Origin: Eubacteriales bacterium
Lineage (GTDB): Bacteria > Bacillota_A > Clostridia > Lachnospirales > Lachnospiraceae
DNA length: 12,759 nucleotides
Assembly (NCBI GenBank): GCA_030533315.1
Contig: JAUNJL010000039.1
Span: 1 to 12,759 of the forward strand
Direction: 5' to 3'
The position numbers and the translations under genes are program-made. Shown here piece after piece: positions 1-6,711 of this stretch. The stretch's first letter is position 1. Every line of letters starts with the position of its first letter. Under the pieces are notes generated by a model. That model saw only the letters and a program-made list of their open reading frames with translations, searched no databases and was not told the DNA's origin.

Positions 1-13
1 GGAGGTAATCGGT

Positions 14-1378
14 ATGAAGATGAGGAACATGAAGGCGGCGGCATTATTGATGAGCGCGACACTGTCAGTGGGAATGCCTGTGACAGCCTTGGCGGAAGGT
101 TCATCTGATCTTTCTTCCCTGGAGGGCTGGGGGACGTCTGTAAAGGAACAATTTGACGGGACAACCATTACGGTTGCCATGGCTTCGCATCCTTCCACCG
201 ATGCATTTATGGAAATGTCAGATGAGTTTACAGATCTGACCGGGATCGACGTTGTGTGGGATGTGGTGGAAGAAACGAATTTGAAAAATAAAGAGCTTTT
301 GGATGCGCAGGGGGCCGGAAGCTATGATGTGGCAATGGTAGATGCATTTTGGATGAGTGAATATGCCTCCAAAAACGTACTGGTGCCGATTGAGGAATAC
401 GTCAATGATGAGCAAAAAACACCGGAGTGGTTTGACTATGAGGATATCATGCTGGCATATCGGGATGGTATTGGAGGTGCTGGCGGAGTCAATTATGGCA
501 TTCCTACGGCAGGTGAGACACGGTTCATTGCATACCGCACAGATTTGTTTGAAAAATATGAGAAAGAGCCGCCGAAAACCATGGAAGAATTTTTGGAGCT
601 GGCTCAGTTCTTTAATGGCAAGGAGGATGGGCTGTACGGCGTATCCATGAGAGCGCAGAGAGGGATTCATTTTGCTTCCGGCTGGATGAGTCTGATGTAT
701 AATTTTGGCGGTGGATTTATCGACCAGTCCACCATCGGAACGGACAATGAGGTGATCACCTGCAATACTCCGGAGACAAAAGAATCCTTGCAGTTCTTCC
801 TGGATCTTCTGGCCTGTGCACCGCCGGATGTGGGAACCTACACCCACGAGGAGGCACTGAGCGCCTTCCTTTCCGGCAAGACCGCTATGTGGCTGGATGC
901 GACAGCCCTGGCAAACCAGATCACAGATCCGGATTCCTCACTGGTAGCAGACAGTGTGGCGTTTGTTCCGACACCGACAGGGCCTGCCGGTGATGGCGCA
1001 GCCCTTGCGGGATGGAATCTTTGCATCCCGGAATCCTCGTCCAATAAGGATGCGGCTTGGGCCTTTATCTGTTACATGGCAAGCAAGGAAAAATGCCCGG
1101 ACTATGTGATGAACGGAGGCGTTGCAACGAGGGCGTCAGCATTTGAGAATGCGGAGCTGCAGGCAGAGAATCCGTCTTATGAGGCACAGAAGGCAGCTCT
1201 GGAGGCGGCGGCCGGTCTGGTGGAAAAAGGACTTTCCTGGATACCACAGCATGACGCAATCAACCAGATGCTGGAGATCGCAGGAGGGTATGGAAGCTCA
1301 GCCTTGGCCGGAGACATTACCGTGGATGAAGCCATCGATGGTATGCAGGCAGAATTAGAGGATATGGTAAATCAATAA
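14..1378 (+). CDS. ABC transporter, sugar/polyol solute-binding protein (CUT1, family 1)
   Basis: This is the extracellular binding component that captures a sugar or sugar alcohol and delivers it to the permeases encoded downstream. A Sec signal peptide is visible: basic MKMRNMK, a hydrophobic stretch to about residue 24, and a type I cleavage site ALA|E after residue 27. There is no lipobox cysteine. The mature part shows family-1 binding-protein features: 'ITVAMASHPSTDAF' as the first strand, a GIPTAGETRFIAYRTDLF segment near residues 163-180 typical of the ligand cleft, and a C-terminal region (GWNLCIPESSSNKDAAWAF) typical of the fold. At 454 residues the length fits the family. The start is set by GGAGG at 1-5, nine bases upstream. 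It is first in the operon and 183 bases from the first permease. The cleft region recalls sorbitol/mannitol-type binding proteins, but the substrate cannot be assigned from sequence alone. Confidence 0.9.
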   Translation: MKMRNMKAAALLMSATLSVGMPVTALAEGSSDLSSLEGWGTSVKEQFDGTTITVAMASHPSTDAFMEMSDEFTDLTGIDVVWDVVEETNLKNKELLDAQGAGSYDVAMVDAFWMSEYASKNVLVPIEEYVNDEQKTPEWFDYEDIMLAYRDGIGGAGGVNYGIPTAGETRFIAYRTDLFEKYEKEPPKTMEEFLELAQFFNGKEDGLYGVSMRAQRGIHFASGWMSLMYNFGGGFIDQSTIGTDNEVITCNTPETKESLQFFLDLLACAPPDVGTYTHEEALSAFLSGKTAMWLDATALANQITDPDSSLVADSVAFVPTPTGPAGDGAALAGWNLCIPESSSNKDAAWAFICYMASKEKCPDYVMNGGVATRASAFENAELQAENPSYEAQKAALEAAAGLVEKGLSWIPQHDAINQMLEIAGGYGSSALAGDITVDEAIDGMQAELEDMVNQ

Positions 1379-1561
1379 AAACGATACTTGTGAATGAGGC
1401 TGTCACAGCAGGCTGATACAGATCATTGGGCCGGATAAAATGAATGGTTGTTCGGCTGCGGTCAGGGGGTGAAGCGGGTGGAGGATATCCGTTTCACCCC
1501 GTATCAGAGAAGCCTGGTGTGGCAGCTTTGGTGAAATGAGGGAAATTGAGGTGTTTATAGA
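1379..1561. other. Intercistronic leader between binding-protein and permease genes
   Basis: This 183-base gap holds no convincing open reading frame. It contains a small GCTG-TCA-CAGC hairpin near 1400-1410 and a longer stem-loop (separate entry, 1466-1500). A GAGGTG ribosome binding site lies at 1548-1553 for the following permease. I see no good promoter, so the permease is probably read through from the binding-protein gene. Confidence 0.5.
1466..1500 (+). repeat. 12-bp inverted repeat (stem-loop) between binding-protein and permease genes
   Basis: GGGGTGAAGCGG at 1466-1477 pairs with CCGTTTCACCCC at 1489-1500. This gives 12 pairs, one of them G-U, around an 11-base loop that contains the palindrome GGATATCC. 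No T-run follows, so it is not a classical intrinsic terminator. Position and form fit an intercistronic 3'-end stabiliser or processing barrier that keeps binding-protein mRNA more abundant than permease mRNA. The fold is seen; the role is inferred. Confidence 0.6.
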
Positions 1562-2470
1562 ATGAAGGAACAGGCAGGAAGAGGAATGAAAATGTATCTA
1601 AAGAGAAATCCTCACATCAAATACATAGGGCCTGCTATGGCTGTAATGTGGATACTTGGTATCCTGCCCACAATTTTCCTGGTTATCATTAGCTTTACAA
1701 ACTATCAGCTGGGATGGGATGTTTCCAGGGCGAAGCTGGTGTTTTTAGAAAACTATATTCGTCTTTTTTCGGGAGCAGACAGAGATTTTTGGCATTCTCT
1801 TTTCATCAGCCTTTTGTTTATGGTTTTGGCAACTGCGATAGAGATGATCCTGGGATTTGTGGTTGCCATGAATCTGAATGCGTCAGAATTTAAGCTGAAG
1901 CCTTTGGTGATAGGTGTTATGATCATCCCCTTGGTGATCACTCCTTCCATTTGCGGACAGATGTGGAAACTGATGCTGAATGCGGAATATGGTATTATCA
2001 ATTATTTCCTGAATGCGTGGTTCCATGTGAAGGTGACCTGGCTGTCAGACAAGCTGGCTTTTTGGTCGATCCTGATCGTGGATATATGGCAATACACGCC
2101 GTTTGTAGCGCTGATCCTTTATGCAGGACTTCGGTCCATGCCAGATGAACCTTACGAATCGTCGGCTATTGATGGAGCAACCAAGCTTCAGGAATTATTC
2201 TATATCACGATTCCCATGATGAAAAAGCTGATCTATCTTGCGCTTTTGTTCCGGGTGATCGATTCTCTGAAGCTGTTCGATATCGCATATGTGCTGACAC
2301 AGGGAGGGCCTGGAACCGCTACGGAGTTCCTCAGCCTTCACATTTACAGGATGGCAAATGCGCAGAACGGACTGATCGGGCGCGCGGCGTCCATAGCGAT
2401 GGTGCTGCTTGTTTTGGTCAGCGTACTGAGCCGTATCTTGATCAAGGGTATGAGAAAGGAGGAGGAATGA
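1562..2470 (+). CDS. ABC transporter permease, MalF/UgpA-like (CUT1)
   Basis: This is one of two membrane subunits of the first importer. A cytoplasmic N-terminus (LKRNPHIKYIGPA) leads into about six hydrophobic segments. The EAA loop that docks the ATPase is at about residues 195-222 (EPYESSAIDGATKLQELF, then ITIP). There the usual EAA is ESSA, and DGA and the P are kept. The motif LTQGGPGTATEFL near the C-terminus is characteristic of MalF/UgpA-type subunits. The 302-residue length is normal. Two starts are plausible: ATG 1562 with GAGGTG eight bases upstream, and an in-frame ATG at 1592 (MYLKRNPH) with GGAAGAGG seven bases upstream. I keep the longer one without strong preference. Its stop overlaps the next permease start (ATGA), which indicates translational coupling. 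Confidence 0.92.
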   Translation: MKEQAGRGMKMYLKRNPHIKYIGPAMAVMWILGILPTIFLVIISFTNYQLGWDVSRAKLVFLENYIRLFSGADRDFWHSLFISLLFMVLATAIEMILGFVVAMNLNASEFKLKPLVIGVMIIPLVITPSICGQMWKLMLNAEYGIINYFLNAWFHVKVTWLSDKLAFWSILIVDIWQYTPFVALILYAGLRSMPDEPYESSAIDGATKLQELFYITIPMMKKLIYLALLFRVIDSLKLFDIAYVLTQGGPGTATEFLSLHIYRMANAQNGLIGRAASIAMVLLVLVSVLSRILIKGMRKEEE

Positions 2471-3291
2471 AAGCCAGGAAACGAATAAAGGGTGTGATCC
2501 GGGGCCTGTTCTTGTTTTTGTTCAGCTGTGTATGCCTGATCCCATTTGTGTGGATGATCATGGTGAGCCTGAGGAATAAGGTGGATATCATCAATCCAGG
2601 AAGGTTGTTTGCCCCGATCACGCTGGATAATTACGAGACGATCATCCGTAAAAATAATATTCTCCTGTTTTTTCAAAACAGTCTGATCGTTTCTGTAGTC
2701 AGTACGGTGATCTCACTGGTCATCGGAGGCTTTGCCGCATATGGCTTTGCCAGATTTCGCTGGAAAAAGCGGGAAGATCGGGCCTTCTGGGTATTGAGCC
2801 AGAGATTTCTTCCAGCCATGGCGGTGGTAATCCCGTATTTTACGATGGCGGCGACAGCAGGCCTGCTGGATACGAAAATCGTTTTGATTATTACATACAC
2901 GACATTTAATGTTCCGTTTGCAATATGGATGATGCGGGGCTTTATCGAAGACACGCCCATTGAGCTGGAGGAAGCTGCGTGGGTGGATGGATGTTCCAGA
3001 ATGCAGGGGATCCGAAAGATCTTATTGCCCGTGATCACTCCAGGAATGGTAGCTACCGCTATCTTCTGTATCATCAATTCATGGAATGAGTTTGTGTTTG
3101 CCAATTTCCTTACCAGCATCCGGAGCAAGACGATACCGACGTCAGTGATGATGTATTTGTCGGTATCGGGCGTGAAGTGGGGAGAGATGGCGGCAACGGG
3201 GGTCATGGCAGTCGTTCCGGTGTTGATCTTCGCGATTTCGGTACAGAAGTACATGATCAGAGGATTAACGTTTGGATCCGTGAAGGGCTGA
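2467..3291 (+). CDS. ABC transporter permease, MalG/UgpE-like (CUT1)
   Basis: This is the second membrane subunit of the first importer. It has a short basic N-terminus (MKARKRIKGVIRG), a first transmembrane helix (FLFLFSCVCLIPFVWMIMV) and about five more. The EAA loop lies at about residues 165-188 (IELEEAAWVDGCSRMQGI, then RKILLP), which is a canonical EEAA..DG match. The motif NSWNEFVFANFL following it is a hallmark of MalG-type subunits. It has 274 residues, standard for the family. Its ATG lies inside the ATGA overlap with the upstream permease and its ribosome binding site (AGGAGGA) is inside that gene. No ATPase gene follows, so a shared MsmX/UgpC-type ATPase from elsewhere must energise the importer. 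Confidence 0.93.
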   Translation: MKARKRIKGVIRGLFLFLFSCVCLIPFVWMIMVSLRNKVDIINPGRLFAPITLDNYETIIRKNNILLFFQNSLIVSVVSTVISLVIGGFAAYGFARFRWKKREDRAFWVLSQRFLPAMAVVIPYFTMAATAGLLDTKIVLIITYTTFNVPFAIWMMRGFIEDTPIELEEAAWVDGCSRMQGIRKILLPVITPGMVATAIFCIINSWNEFVFANFLTSIRSKTIPTSVMMYLSVSGVKWGEMAATGVMAVVPVLIFAISVQKYMIRGLTFGSVKG

Positions 3292-3329
3292 TCTGAAAGA
3301 GAAAATAAATCAGAGAGGATTGTGATAAT

Positions 3330-4358
3330 ATGGCTGAAAAGTTAAAAATGGCGATCGTGGGCGCAGGGATCTGGGGAGAAAATCATGCGAGGATCTATAA
3401 AAGCCATCCTTTTGCGCAGATACAGGCAATTTGCGATATGAACCGGGAAAAAGCGCAGGCGATCGCGGCGCGGGTGGGGATCCCGGAGGTTTATGACAAT
3501 TATGATGAAATGTTTGAAAAGGCAGACTGTGATGCGGTGGCCATCGTAACGCCGGATTTTGCCCATGCGGACATTGCGGTCAGTGCGGCAGCCCATCATA
3601 AGCACATATTGATCGAGAAGCCTCTGGCAACGACCAGGGAGGACGTGTACCGTATCATGGATGCGGTAGAAAAATATGGGGTAAGGGGAATGGTGGACCT
3701 GCATAACAGGTGGAGCCCGCCCTTCAACACGGCCCATCAGGCGGTGGAAAATGGGGAATTGGGAACGATCGTCAGCGCATACATGAGGCTGAACGATATT
3801 AAGTGGGTAGCGACCGATATGCTGTCATGGTCTGCAAAATCATCGATCCTCTGGTTTCTGGGAAGTCACAGCCTGGATACGCTGCGCTGGTTTTTCCAGG
3901 ATGAGGTAAAGCGGGTATACAGCGTCAGCACGGAAGGGATCCTGCGTTCACTGGGCGTTCAGACGGTGGATCAATATTTGACCACCATTGAGTTTGAACA
4001 TGGAGGGATCGCCCAGATGGAGAACGGATGGATCACTCCCAATGCGAATCCGTGCGTGAACGACATTAAGTTTAACATCACCGGTGACAAGGGGATGATC
4101 GCCATAGATGCCAGCAACCATAATCTGATACAAAAGTACACGGATGAAAAAGTGGTTGTCCCGGATATCATTGTGCAGGATTCTATTTTTGGTAAACCGA
4201 AGGGGTTTGCTTTTGAAAGTATCCGAGGATTCGTGGACTGTCTTTTAGACGGAACGGAGTTTCCGGTGACTTTGAGGGATGCGGCAAATACGTCCCTGGC
4301 CATATTGGCTATTATGGAATCGGCGCAAAAGAGGGAGCCGGTGGAAGTGAAGTATTAA
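3330..4358 (+). CDS. Gfo/Idh/MocA family NAD(P)-dependent oxidoreductase
   Basis: A cytoplasmic dehydrogenase that oxidises or epimerises a sugar, polyol or sugar derivative using NAD(P). The Rossmann nucleotide-binding motif GAGIWG is at residues 11-16 after a hydrophobic first strand (MAIV). ICDMNREKA near residues 34-42 ends the second strand, with Asp36 where acidic residues tend to favour NAD over NADP. The family signature EKPLA is at 96-100, with Lys97 the expected catalytic/cofactor lysine. GSHSLDTLRW at 178-187 supplies the His180/Asp183 pair of the active site. The C-terminal domain is the usual beta-sheet substrate-binding half. At 342 residues it is full length. It starts 38 bases after the second permease with AGAGGA upstream, so it is probably co-transcribed and acts on the imported compound. 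Family members share the fold but not the substrate; myo-inositol- or glucose-type dehydrogenases are possible and unproven. Confidence 0.92.
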   Translation: MAEKLKMAIVGAGIWGENHARIYKSHPFAQIQAICDMNREKAQAIAARVGIPEVYDNYDEMFEKADCDAVAIVTPDFAHADIAVSAAAHHKHILIEKPLATTREDVYRIMDAVEKYGVRGMVDLHNRWSPPFNTAHQAVENGELGTIVSAYMRLNDIKWVATDMLSWSAKSSILWFLGSHSLDTLRWFFQDEVKRVYSVSTEGILRSLGVQTVDQYLTTIEFEHGGIAQMENGWITPNANPCVNDIKFNITGDKGMIAIDASNHNLIQKYTDEKVVVPDIIVQDSIFGKPKGFAFESIRGFVDCLLDGTEFPVTLRDAANTSLAILAIMESAQKREPVEVKY

Positions 4359-4383
4359 AATGTATTTCAGGAAATAAAAGGAT

Positions 4384-4418
4384 GGAGCGTTTCCCTTGTG
4401 GAGACGCTTCTTTCTGTT
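4384..4418 (+). terminator. Intrinsic terminator of the first transporter operon
   Basis: GGAGCGTTTCC (4384-4394) and GGAGACGCTTC (4400-4410) form an 11-pair stem with two G-U pairs and a five-base CTTGT loop. TTTCTGTTT follows at once. It lies 26 bases after the dehydrogenase stop codon, where a Rho-independent terminator is expected. Confidence 0.78.
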
Positions 4419-4436
4419 TGGAAGCAGTCTATGAGG

Positions 4437-4655
4437 CGACAGCAGGGGCTTTATGCCCTTTTTGTTTCGTATGCGGCGGTCAGCGTAACTTTTTGTGCAT
4501 TTCGCGGCGATCGGGGAGAGTATGATGACGCCGGTCAGGTTGGGGATCATCATGAGGCCGCTGAAGGTTTCGGAGATGTCCCAGGCGAGCTGGGTCTTCA
4601 TGACGGAGCCTGTCAGGACGATCACGGAAAAGGTCACACGGAAGGAGAAGCTCAT
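4437..4655 (-). pseudogene. Remnant of AGCS-family sodium:alanine/glycine symporter (C-terminus)
   Basis: Reading the minus strand, about 60 residues match the end of amino acid:sodium symporters of the AGCS (AlsT/DagA) family: a hydrophobic run RVTFSVIVLTGSV, then LAWDISETFSGLMMIPNL, then a further hydrophobic run IILSPIAAKCTKSY. The pattern xWDIxDTxxGLMxIPNLxG is distinctive for this family from general knowledge. The real protein is about 450-550 residues; here only the last helix pair survives. In the same frame an in-frame TGA stands 15 codons upstream of the first methionine (at 4701-4703), and I find no other AGCS segments around it. The homology fades after about 4437, with no clean stop at the usual place. 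It is a decayed, non-functional relic with no ribosome binding site. Confidence 0.7.
4444..4467 (+). terminator. Possible second tandem terminator
   Basis: AGGGGC (4444-4449) pairs with GCCCTT (4455-4460) around TTTAT, followed by TTTG. The stem has only six pairs, so it is a weaker, back-up terminator or chance. It lies in the presumed tail of the antisense symporter relic. Confidence 0.4.
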
Positions 4656-4920
4656 CAGGGAGCTTGAGCTGATGGTCTCTGCCTCTGCCTGCTGCAGATC
4701 TCAGGGAAAAGGTGCATTTGAAAATGGAGACAAAAGGCGGAGAAGAGTGCGGCAAGGACAGTTCCAATTTTCATGCCCTGATTGTTTCTCATTTTTTATG
4801 AAATGAGGAGAAAATGAGAAAGCAAGATGAAGCTGGATAAAAAGATAAAAGCTTGGATATCCGCATAAAATAAAGCCATTCGGCACTTAATAGATAAGGA
4901 TGAAATGTGACATAAACAGG
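4656..4920. other. Unassigned intergenic sequence
   Basis: No gene is supported here. A minus-strand reading starting near 4790 gives a short hydrophobic peptide beginning MRNNQGMKIGTVLAALF, which runs into the symporter relic region out of frame. It could be further decayed coding sequence but I do not recognise it. A seven-pair inverted repeat, CTCATTT (4788-4794) with AAATGAG (4801-4807), and a nearby repeated AAATGAG are the only structures noticed. Confidence 0.35.
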
Positions 4921-4922
4921 GG

Positions 4923-4951
4923 TGCAAGTTTGTGGGAAAATGATATATAAT
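4923..4951 (+). promoter_or_regulatory. Probable promoter of the amidohydrolase gene
   Basis: A perfect -10 hexamer TATAAT is at 4946-4951 in the AT-rich context TGATATATAAT. The matching -35 position 17 bases upstream (TGCAAG, 4923-4928) is a poor match to TTGACA. Transcription would start near 4958, about 50 bases ahead of the gene. Confidence 0.5.
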
Positions 4952-5010
4952 GAGAGCGTAAATGGCGGTGGAAAGGGAACTGCCGATTCTGAATATAAGG
5001 AGGAGAGCGG

Positions 5011-6600
5011 ATGCAGAAGCTGTTTTGCAATGGAGCGATCTATACCATGGAGGAAGGAGACCGTGCAGAAGCGGTGCTGACGGATGAGGGAAGAATCCAG
5101 GGAGTGGGCAGGTTTGAGGAGCTCCGGCGGCAGGCGCCCCTGGCGGAGCTGGTGGATCTGAAGGGATACGCCATGCTGCCGGCCTTTTTGGATTCTCACA
5201 GCCATCTGTCCTCCTATGCCATGTCTTTTCTCCAGGCGCCCCTGGAGGAATGCTACACCTTTCAGGAGATCCTGGAAAGGGTTCAGGGATTTATCAGGGA
5301 GAACAAGCTTCCGCCTGGAGACTGGGTGGTGGGAAAGGGCTATGACCACAATTCCCTGGCGGAAAGGAGGCATCCCACCCTTGCCTTGCTGGACCAGGCG
5401 GCACCGCACAATCCTCTAATGCTGCAGCACGCCTCGGGACATGTGGGGGTGTTTAATTCTCTGGCTCTGAAAGCCCTTGGTATCACGCCGGATGTGCCTT
5501 CTCCAGAGGGAGGGGTGATCGGGAAGGAGGATGGGAGGCTTACGGGATATCTGGAAGAGAACGCCTATTTTGCCTACATGAAAAAGGTGCCCGCCGGAGG
5601 TGTGGAGGATCTGAAGGAAGGCTACCGCAGAGCCCAGGAGGGGTATGCCTCCAGAGGGATCACCTCTGTGCAGGAGGGGATGGCGGTGGATCAGATGGTT
5701 CCTTTATACCAGATGCTTCTGCGTCAAGACCTTTTGGATCTGGATGTGACGGCTTACGTGGCATTGGGAGACGGACAAGGCTTTTTGGAGGCCTTTCCGC
5801 AGGCGGTAAGGTCCTACGATCGTCATTTCCGTATCGGAGGCTACAAGATCTTTCTGGATGGCTCTCCGCAGGGGCGGACGGCCTGGATGCGGACGCCCTA
5901 CAAGGGAGGCGAGGGATTTTATTATGGTTATGGGACGATGAAGGATGAGGCGGTTCTGGAGGCGGTGAAAAAGGCGGCGGCGGATGATATGCAGCTGCTG
6001 GCCCACTGTAACGGGGACAGGGCGGCCCAACAGTATCTGAAAGCCATTGGGGCGGCAGGCAGGGAGTGGGATGTGAAAAGGATCCGTCCGGTGCTGATTC
6101 ATGGGCAGCTTCTGGGGGTGGATCAGCTGGAAGAGGTCAAGGCTCTGGGGGTGATCCCCTCTTTCTTTGCGGCCCATGTTTATCATTGGGGGGATGTGCA
6201 TATCCAAAACTTCGGCAGAGAGCGGGCCTCCCGGATCAGTCCTGCGGCCTCCGCTCTGAAACGGAACATCCTTTTTACTTTTCACCAGGATACCCCGGTG
6301 ATCCCTCCAAATATGATGGAGACGGTGTGGTGCGCCGTCCGCCGGATCACGAAATCCGGAGTGGTGCTGGGAGAGGAGGAGAGGATCTCTGTCAGAGAGG
6401 CATTTCGGGCGATTACCATCAACAGCGCTTATCAGTATTTTGAGGAGGACAAAAAGGGTTCCATAAAGGTGGGGAAGGACGGAGATTTTGTCATCCTGGA
6501 GCAGGATCCCTTTGCCGCAGGGCATGAGGAGCTGCGGGATATTTCCGTCCTGGGCACCTTTAAAAAGGGAGAGGCCATCTTCGGTGGGGAATGGCTGTAA
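5011..6600 (+). CDS. Amidohydrolase family protein, YtcJ-like (Amidohydro_3)
   Basis: A cytoplasmic metal-dependent hydrolase of the amidohydrolase superfamily; characterised YtcJ relatives include N-substituted formamide deformylases, so a C-N bond of an N-acyl or N-formyl compound is the likely target. Residues 1-55 form the small beta domain (LFCNGAIYTMEEGDRAEAVL). The metal motif DSHSH is at 61-65 (His63, His65). The YtcJ-specific HASGHVGVFNSLAL follows at 140-153, Lys279 lies in GGYKIFLDGSPQGR, His332 in LAHCNGD, His364 in VLIHGQ, and Asp427 in TFHQDTPV, the position of the catalytic aspartate. The C-terminal KKGSIKVGKDGDFVILEQDP completes the small domain. All expected ligands are present and the 529-residue length is typical, so it should be active. 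AAGGAGGAG seven bases upstream fixes the start. It has its own promoter and ends convergent to the second transporter operon. There is no signal peptide. Confidence 0.9.
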   Translation: MQKLFCNGAIYTMEEGDRAEAVLTDEGRIQGVGRFEELRRQAPLAELVDLKGYAMLPAFLDSHSHLSSYAMSFLQAPLEECYTFQEILERVQGFIRENKLPPGDWVVGKGYDHNSLAERRHPTLALLDQAAPHNPLMLQHASGHVGVFNSLALKALGITPDVPSPEGGVIGKEDGRLTGYLEENAYFAYMKKVPAGGVEDLKEGYRRAQEGYASRGITSVQEGMAVDQMVPLYQMLLRQDLLDLDVTAYVALGDGQGFLEAFPQAVRSYDRHFRIGGYKIFLDGSPQGRTAWMRTPYKGGEGFYYGYGTMKDEAVLEAVKKAAADDMQLLAHCNGDRAAQQYLKAIGAAGREWDVKRIRPVLIHGQLLGVDQLEEVKALGVIPSFFAAHVYHWGDVHIQNFGRERASRISPAASALKRNILFTFHQDTPVIPPNMMETVWCAVRRITKSGVVLGEEERISVREAFRAITINSAYQYFEEDKKGSIKVGKDGDFVILEQDPFAAGHEELRDISVLGTFKKGEAIFGGEWL

Positions 6601-6615
6601 GGCTGTTGTGGAAGG

Positions 6616-6707
6616 CCCGCAGTGCGGGTAAGGGGGGCTGGAAATGGTTCTCAGGCCAAGGAATAAAAAGCCTGAGACGGCCCTCGGCGAGAGCCTTTGA
6701 TTCAAAG
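6616..6707. terminator. Stacked inverted repeats between convergent genes, probable bidirectional terminator
   Basis: Four structures fill the 111-base gap. CCCGC-AGT-GCGGG is at 6616-6628. TCTCAGGC (6649-6656) pairs with GCCTGAGA (6670-6677) around a 13-base loop. GGCCCTC (6679-6685) pairs with GAGAGCC (6689-6695) with one mismatch and is followed by TTTGATT. The palindrome CTTTGA-T-TCAAAG spans 6695-6707. On the minus strand, a bulged GCCGAG/CTCAGGC stem is followed by TTTTTATT. Termination of both flanking transcripts here is likely, though no single hairpin is textbook. Confidence 0.5.
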
Positions 6708-6711
6708 ATGG

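Noticed and set aside
218..847. 209-codon minus-strand open frame inside the first binding-protein gene
   Set aside because: It is an antisense shadow; the plus-strand gene carries the signal peptide and family motifs.
4398..4806. Plus-strand reading frames between the dehydrogenase and amidohydrolase genes
   Set aside because: They are antisense shadows of the symporter relic with no recognisable protein features and no ribosome binding site.
5704..6705. 333-codon minus-strand open frame across the amidohydrolase gene
   Set aside because: It is antisense to a clear conserved gene, of unnatural composition, and has no domain.
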